Assembly (NCBI RefSeq): GCF_022899355.1
Contig: NZ_JALJCK010000008.1
Location: 1-64,000, forward strand
DNA from: Shinella yambaruensis
Lineage (GTDB): Bacteria > Pseudomonadota > Alphaproteobacteria > Rhizobiales > Rhizobiaceae
Reading direction: 5' to 3'
Length of the DNA stretch: 64,000 nucleotides
Shown: positions 59,569 through 64,000 of the stretch, one piece after another
Numbering within the stretch: position 1 is the first letter of the stretch
Layout of the letters: each line of letters starts with the position of its first letter
Position numbers and translations under genes: made by a program
Notes under the pieces: generated by a model
Seen by the model: only the letters and a program-made list of their open reading frames with translations
Databases searched by the model: none
Told to the model about the DNA's origin: nothing

Positions 59569-59641
59569 TTGTCACATTTGTAACCTTTGTCATCTTTGGG
59601 AGGGCGGGCAGGCCGGCGCTGTAAGAACGGTAACCATTCTT
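59569..59641. promoter_or_regulatory. Control region between the response regulator and the AfuA-like genes
   Basis: Three 9-bp direct repeats in tandem: TTGTCACAT, TTGTAACCT, TTGTCATCT (59569-59595). Direct repeats in phase are the usual targets of OmpR-type regulators. Further on is the near-palindrome AAGAACGGTAACCATTCTT (59623-59641), about 90 bases before the binding-protein start. Confidence 0.5.
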
Positions 59642-59732
59642 CGATTGCGGTGCGCGGCGGATGTGCCATCCTGAACGTGGAGATTGGGATGCCCGCCGTT
59701 GCAGGCGGTGCGTTCCGAATGGGAGGAACATC

Positions 59733-60755
59733 GTGAGAGGCATCAGCGCTTTCGGCGCGGGCGCGGCCCTTTGGCTGTGTGCCGCCACGGCCGGCATGAC
59801 GGCCCCCTCGCTCACCGTCCTGTGCGGTGTGGACGAGGCGTGGTGCGCCGTCATGCAGAAGGCCTACGAGGCGAAGACGGGCCTCGAGATCGCGATGACG
59901 CGCCGGAGCACCGGCGACATCCTCAACCAGATCCGCGCGGAAAAGGCAGCGCCCACCGTCGACGTCTGGTGGGGCGGCACGGGCGACACGCATCTGCAAG
60001 CCGGTTCGGAGAACCTGCTGGAACCCTACCAGCCGGCGCATGAGCGCGACATGCTGCCCTGGGCGCAGAACTTCTTCGCCATGTCCGGCGGCCGCTCGGC
60101 CGGCATCTATGCCGGGGCGCTGGGCTTCGCCTACAATGCCGACCTGCTGCGCGCGGCAAAGCTGCCGGCGCCGACCTGCTGGAAGGACCTGACGGACATC
60201 GCCTATCGCGGCCGCATCCAGAGCGGCAATCCGAACTCCTCCGGCACCGCGTTCACGACACTGGCGACGCTGGTGCAGCTTTTCGGCGAGGAGGAGGCCT
60301 TCCGCTATCTGGCCGCGCTCAACCGCAACATCGAGCGCTACACGTCATCGGGCTCCGCGCCGGTCAAGGCCGCGGCGCGCGGCGAGGTGCTGATCGGCAT
60401 TTCCTTCATGCACGACGCCGTCACGCAGAAGGAGGCCGGCTCCCCGCTCGTCATCGTCGCGCCCTGCGAGGGCACGGGCTACGAGATCGGCGCCGTCAGC
60501 ATCGTCAAGGGCGCGCGGCACGTGGAGGAGGCGAAGCGCTTCGTCGATTTCGCGCTGAGCCCGGAGGGTCAGGCGACGGGTGCGGCCGCCGGCCAGAACC
60601 AGGTGCCTTCGAACGCCATGGCGGGCCTGCCGCTCGCCGCCCCCGATATCTCGCTGATCAAGATGGTGGATTACGACTTCGCCACCTTCGGCTCGCCGGA
60701 AGAACGAAGTCGGCTGCTCGAGCGGTTCGACGCGGTGGTCTCCGCGACGAACTGA
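59733..60755 (+). CDS. AfuA-like ABC transporter periplasmic binding protein (first of two)
   Basis: Periplasmic binding protein of 340 residues. GTG start seven bases after GGGAGG, signal peptide with ISAFGAGAALWLCAATAG. Core motifs of the AfuA/FbpA-like type are VDVWWGGTGDTHLQAGSENL, GNPNSSGTAFTTLATLV, TSSGSAPVKAAARGEVLIG and APCEGTGYEIGAVSIVKGA. Related along the whole length to the next gene. AfuA of Actinobacillus binds sugar phosphates rather than iron; the Ser/Thr-rich GTGDxHLQA loop is shared. Because it sits next to the kinase genes, it could also present ligand to the sensor. Confidence 0.85.
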   Translation: MRGISAFGAGAALWLCAATAGMTAPSLTVLCGVDEAWCAVMQKAYEAKTGLEIAMTRRSTGDILNQIRAEKAAPTVDVWWGGTGDTHLQAGSENLLEPYQPAHERDMLPWAQNFFAMSGGRSAGIYAGALGFAYNADLLRAAKLPAPTCWKDLTDIAYRGRIQSGNPNSSGTAFTTLATLVQLFGEEEAFRYLAALNRNIERYTSSGSAPVKAAARGEVLIGISFMHDAVTQKEAGSPLVIVAPCEGTGYEIGAVSIVKGARHVEEAKRFVDFALSPEGQATGAAAGQNQVPSNAMAGLPLAAPDISLIKMVDYDFATFGSPEERSRLLERFDAVVSATN

Positions 60756-60874
60756 TCGAGGCCCGGAAATAACCCCTATTCGACAATCGCGACCGAGCCG
60801 CCCGCGGGCAGCCCGAAGGCCCCGCCATGCGCGTCCGCGCCAGCATTCAAACCAAGGCAACAGGAGGATGCCCC

Positions 60875-61903
60875 ATGAAGACCACAACCCTTTCCCTCAT
60901 GCTTTTCGCCGGGACGGCGCTTGCCGCCCTGCCGGCGCAGGCGGCCGGCGAACTCAACCTCATCTGCTCGGCCGACGTCGTCATCTGCGAGCAGATGAAG
61001 GGCGATTTCGAGAAGGCGCATAGCGACATCAAGGTGAACATGGTGCGCCTGTCCTCGGGCGAGACCTATGCCAAGGTACGCGCCGAGGCCCGCAACCCGA
61101 AGACCGACATCTGGTGGGCCGGCACGGGCGACCCGCATCTCCAGGCCGCTTCGGAGAACCTGACGCTGGAATACAAGTCGCCCAAGCTCGACGAACTGAA
61201 CGACTGGGCGAAGAAGCAGGCCGAAAGCGCGGGCTACAAGACGGTCGGCGTCTATGCCGGCGCGCTCGGCTGGGGCTACAACACCGAGATCTTCAAGTCG
61301 AAGGGCTTCAAGGAGCCGCTCTGCTGGGCCGATCTGCTGGCGCCGGAACTGAAGGGCGAGATCCAGATCGCCAATCCGAACTCGTCCGGCACCGCCTATA
61401 CGGCGCTCGCCTCCCTCGTGCAGATCATGGGCGAGGACCCGGCCTTCGACTACCTGAAGAAGCTCAACGACAACATCTCGCAATACACCAAGTCCGGCTC
61501 GGCGCCCGTCAAGGCGGCGGCGCGCGGCGAGACGGCGCTCGGCATCGTCTTCGTGCATGACGCGGTGGCGCAGACGGCCGAAGGCTTCCCGGTCAAGTCG
61601 ATCACGCCCTGCGAGGGCACCGGCTACGAGATCGGCTCCATGTCGATCATCAAGGGCGCGCGCAACCTCGACAATGCCAAGATCTGGTACGACTGGGCGC
61701 TGACCGCGGAGGTCCAGTCGCGCATGAAGGATGCGAAGTCCTTCCAGCTGCCGTCGAACAAGAACGCGGAAATCCCGAAGGAAGCGCCGCGCTTCGAGGA
61801 CATCAAGCTGATCGACTACGATTTCGCGACCTATGGCGAGCCGGCCAAGCGCAAGGCGCTGCTGGAGCGCTGGGACCGCGAAGTCGGCGCGGCCGCCAAC
61901 TGA
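60875..61903 (+). CDS. afuA: AfuA-like ABC transporter periplasmic binding protein (second)
   Basis: A 342-residue binding protein with signal peptide MKTTTLSLMLFAGTALAALP and cleavage after AQA. It shares TDIWWAGTGDPHLQAASENL, ANPNSSGTAYTALASLVQ, YTKSGSAPVKAAARGETALG and TPCEGTGYEIGSMSIIKGAR with AfuA, and with its upstream paralogue. Start ATG 60875 after AGGAGG. Two cysteines (CSADVVICEQMK) near the N-terminus may form a disulfide. Followed by a stem-loop and the permease gene, so this is the main transport receptor. Confidence 0.85.
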   Translation: MKTTTLSLMLFAGTALAALPAQAAGELNLICSADVVICEQMKGDFEKAHSDIKVNMVRLSSGETYAKVRAEARNPKTDIWWAGTGDPHLQAASENLTLEYKSPKLDELNDWAKKQAESAGYKTVGVYAGALGWGYNTEIFKSKGFKEPLCWADLLAPELKGEIQIANPNSSGTAYTALASLVQIMGEDPAFDYLKKLNDNISQYTKSGSAPVKAAARGETALGIVFVHDAVAQTAEGFPVKSITPCEGTGYEIGSMSIIKGARNLDNAKIWYDWALTAEVQSRMKDAKSFQLPSNKNAEIPKEAPRFEDIKLIDYDFATYGEPAKRKALLERWDREVGAAAN

Positions 61904-61913
61904 CGGCCCGATG

Positions 61914-61942
61914 GACGGCGCCCGTCTCCTCCGGGCGCCGTC
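61914..61942 (+). terminator. Stem-loop between the binding protein and permease genes
   Basis: GACGGCGCCCG / CGGGCGCCGTC, an 11-bp perfect stem with loop TCTCCTC. Hairpins at this place usually protect the abundant binding-protein message and let only part of transcription reach the permease. Confidence 0.55.
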
Positions 61943-61975
61943 TTCCCGAAACGACACACCATAGCGAGGTCGGCC

Positions 61976-64000
61976 ATGAGACATGGCAATCGCAGGCTGG
62001 ACGTGGTCCTGATCCTGGGCGCGGTCGCTTTGACCCTTCTGCCCTGGTACCGGATCGACGGCGGCTTCTACGGGTTCGGTTGGCTGGCCGGTTTCCCTCT
62101 TTCGACCGAGGTCGCGCCCGGCCTCGTGCAGATCGCCGCGCATGGCCGATGGTGGCTAGCCGGCGTCGTTCTGCTGCTTCTTCTCGCCGGCGCGGCGCGC
62201 GGCATGGCGGACCCGATGCGCCGCGGCGCCGCGCTGGCCTGGCTGGGCGCGCTCGGCGTCCTCTTCCTGTCGCTGCAGGGCCTTGCCATCGGCTTTTCCG
62301 GCTGGACGTGGACGATCAGCGAAAGCCTGTTCGGCGCGCTTTCGGACGGCCAGCCCTCGATGGGCGCCGGCGCCGTGCTGTCGGCCGTCGTCTTCGTGCT
62401 GCTCTTTTCCTTCGGCCTTGCGGAGCGCGGCGTCATGAAGGGCGATGCCTTCGTCGTCAGCGCCATCTCGCTGCTCGTCTTCCTCGTCGCCGTCTTCGTC
62501 TTCTATCCGATCGGCAGCATGTTCGCCGGCTCGGTGCAGGATTTCGACGGCTCGTTCAATCCGGACGGCTTCATCCGCAACATGCAGGATCCCGGCATCT
62601 GGAGCCTTGGCTGCGTCATCGGCGGCGGGCGCTGCGGCGTTGCCTGGCGCACCCTGTGGCTCGCCATCATGACCGGTCTCGGCTCGACGCTGCTCGGCCT
62701 CGCCTTCGCGCTGGTCGCCACCCGCACGCGTTTTCCCTACAAGAAGGGCCTGCGCCTCCTCACCATCCTGCCGATCATCACGCCGCCCTTCGTCATCGGC
62801 CTCGCGCTGACGCTGCTCTTCGGCCGCGCGGGCGTCATCACGCAGGGACTTTCCGAGCTTTTCGGCATCGAGCCCGGCCGCTGGCTCTACGGCCTCACCG
62901 GCATCTGGATCGCGCAGGTCCTGTCCTTCACGCCGATCGCCTTCCTCGTCCTGATCGGCGTCGTCGAGGGCGTCAGCCCGTCGATGGAGGAGGCCTCCAC
63001 GACGCTGCGCGCCGACCGCTGGCGCACCTTCCGGCGCGTCTCGCTGCCGCTGATGAAGCCGGGCCTCGCCAATGCCTTCCTCATCGGCTTCATCGAGAGC
63101 ATGGCCGATTTCGGCAATCCGCTGGTGCTCGGCGGCAGCCACGGCGTGCTCTCGACGGAGATCTTCTTCGCCGTCGTCGGCTCGCAGAACGATCCCTCGC
63201 GCGCCGCCGTGCTCGCCATGGTTCTGCTCGTCTTCACGCTCTCGGCCTTCCTTGCCCAGCGCTTCTGGCTGTCGGGCAAGAACTTCGCCACCGTCACGGG
63301 CAAGGGCGACAGCGGGGCGCATATCGCGCTGCCGCGCGGCCTGTCGATCGGCGTGCATGCCATCGTCATCCCCTGGGGCCTCTTCACGCTCGTCGTCTAC
63401 GGCATGATCCTCGTCGGCGGCTTCGTGAAGACCTGGGGCCTCGACAATTCGCTGACGCTCGACCACTACGCCAAGGCCTTCTCCATCAGCTTCGACGGCA
63501 GCATCGCCTGGACGGGCGTCGCCTGGAACTCGTTCTGGACGACGATGGAGATCGCGCTGATCTCCGCGCCGCTGACGGCCATCGTCGGCCTTTTGACGGC
63601 CTATATCATCGTGCGCCAGAAGTTTACCGGCAAGAACGTGTTCGAGTTCGCGCTGATGATGAGCTTCGCCATTCCCGGCACGGTCATCGGCGTCAGCTAC
63701 ATCATGGCCTTCAACCTGCCGCCGCTGGAAATGACCGGCTCGGCGCTGATCCTGATCGCCTGCTTCGTGTTCCGCAACATGCCGGTTGGCGTGCGCGGCG
63801 GGATCGCGGCGATGAGCCAGCTCGACAAGAGCCTGGACGAGGCCTCGCTGACGCTGCGCGCCGGCAGCTTCCGCACCATCCGCAAGGTCATCCTGCCGCT
63901 CCTGCGGCCCGCCATCACCGCCGCGCTCGTCTATTCCTTCGTGCGCGCCATCACCTCGATCAGCGCCGTCATCTTCCTCGTCAGCGCCGAATACAACATG
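61976..64000 (+). CDS. afuB: AfuB-like ABC transporter permease, double-domain (gene runs off the window)
   Basis: Inner-membrane permease; 675 codons are present and the frame is open at the window end. Two binding-protein-dependent permease domains are fused, as in AfuB/FbpB. The first has its coupling loop at EEASTTLRADRWRTFRRVSLP (about 341-361). The second has DEASLTLRAGSFRTIRKVILP near codon 620-640. The N-terminus has extra hydrophobic segments (about 8-24, 57-74, 84-104) before the first domain. An ATPase gene (afuC) would be expected next, outside the window. Confidence 0.88.
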   Translation, partial: MRHGNRRLDVVLILGAVALTLLPWYRIDGGFYGFGWLAGFPLSTEVAPGLVQIAAHGRWWLAGVVLLLLLAGAARGMADPMRRGAALAWLGALGVLFLSLQGLAIGFSGWTWTISESLFGALSDGQPSMGAGAVLSAVVFVLLFSFGLAERGVMKGDAFVVSAISLLVFLVAVFVFYPIGSMFAGSVQDFDGSFNPDGFIRNMQDPGIWSLGCVIGGGRCGVAWRTLWLAIMTGLGSTLLGLAFALVATRTRFPYKKGLRLLTILPIITPPFVIGLALTLLFGRAGVITQGLSELFGIEPGRWLYGLTGIWIAQVLSFTPIAFLVLIGVVEGVSPSMEEASTTLRADRWRTFRRVSLPLMKPGLANAFLIGFIESMADFGNPLVLGGSHGVLSTEIFFAVVGSQNDPSRAAVLAMVLLVFTLSAFLAQRFWLSGKNFATVTGKGDSGAHIALPRGLSIGVHAIVIPWGLFTLVVYGMILVGGFVKTWGLDNSLTLDHYAKAFSISFDGSIAWTGVAWNSFWTTMEIALISAPLTAIVGLLTAYIIVRQKFTGKNVFEFALMMSFAIPGTVIGVSYIMAFNLPPLEMTGSALILIACFVFRNMPVGVRGGIAAMSQLDKSLDEASLTLRAGSFRTIRKVILPLLRPAITAALVYSFVRAITSISAVIFLVSAEYNM

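Overview
The window is high-GC chromosome or megaplasmid DNA from an alphaproteobacterium, almost certainly a member of the Rhizobiaceae. Three things point there: a nearly complete succinoglycan-type exo cluster in the Sinorhizobium meliloti gene order, a malonyl-CoA synthetase whose N-terminus reads like rhizobial MatB, and intergenic mosaic palindromes of the rhizobial kind. No tRNA, rRNA, insertion sequence, phage or CRISPR array was seen.

Layout. (1) 1-456: partial malonyl-CoA synthetase, minus strand. (2) 627-11350: two divergent GntR-type regulators, each with a second internal winged helix. The second leads a plus-strand catabolic cluster of unknown substrate: AtuA-like protein, DUF4387 protein, a TctCBA tripartite carboxylate transporter, an Ldh2-type dehydrogenase, a TIM-barrel isomerase, an aldehyde dehydrogenase and a cupin. 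(3) 11632-20787: a threonine-aldolase-like enzyme, then a complete propionyl-CoA module, with the regulator pccR divergent from pccB - small membrane protein - pccA - methylmalonyl-CoA mutase - epimerase. (4) 20801-23238: an AraC regulator and an orphan LivK-type binding protein. (5) 23408-31239: a LysR regulator divergent from an operon for a 2,2-dialkylglycine decarboxylase, a two-subunit B12 mutase with its MeaB-type chaperone, a crotonase and an acyl-CoA ligase. The mutase lacks the methylmalonyl-CoA residues and carries the Asp/Gln pair of 2-hydroxyisobutyryl-CoA mutases, but with Val at the specificity position. I regard this as the most interesting system in the window. (6) 31302-36238: prkA-yeaH-spoVR behind a good match to an EcfG general-stress promoter. 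(7) 36492-56321: the exo cluster, exoP N O M A L K H on the minus strand, exoT, exoW V, exoU, exoX, then exoY F Q Z. exoI is absent from its usual place and exoB is not in the window. (8) 56645-64000: a histidine kinase/response regulator pair divergent from two AfuA-like binding proteins and the start of a double-domain AfuB-like permease, probably for an organophosphate or similar anion.

How the parts fit. Module 3 takes propionyl-CoA to succinyl-CoA. Module 5 probably brings alpha,alpha-disubstituted C4 acids into central metabolism, and its MeaB could also serve the module 3 mutase. Module 7 builds, modifies, exports and regulates an acidic exopolysaccharide. Three copies of one composite palindromic element lie in the gaps between convergent genes at 11.4, 36.3 and 56.4 kb, where they may act as two-way transcription stops.

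Protein names rest on reading motifs by eye; no database search was run. Start codons were moved from the longest frame wherever a ribosome binding site, signal peptide or gene overlap favoured another.
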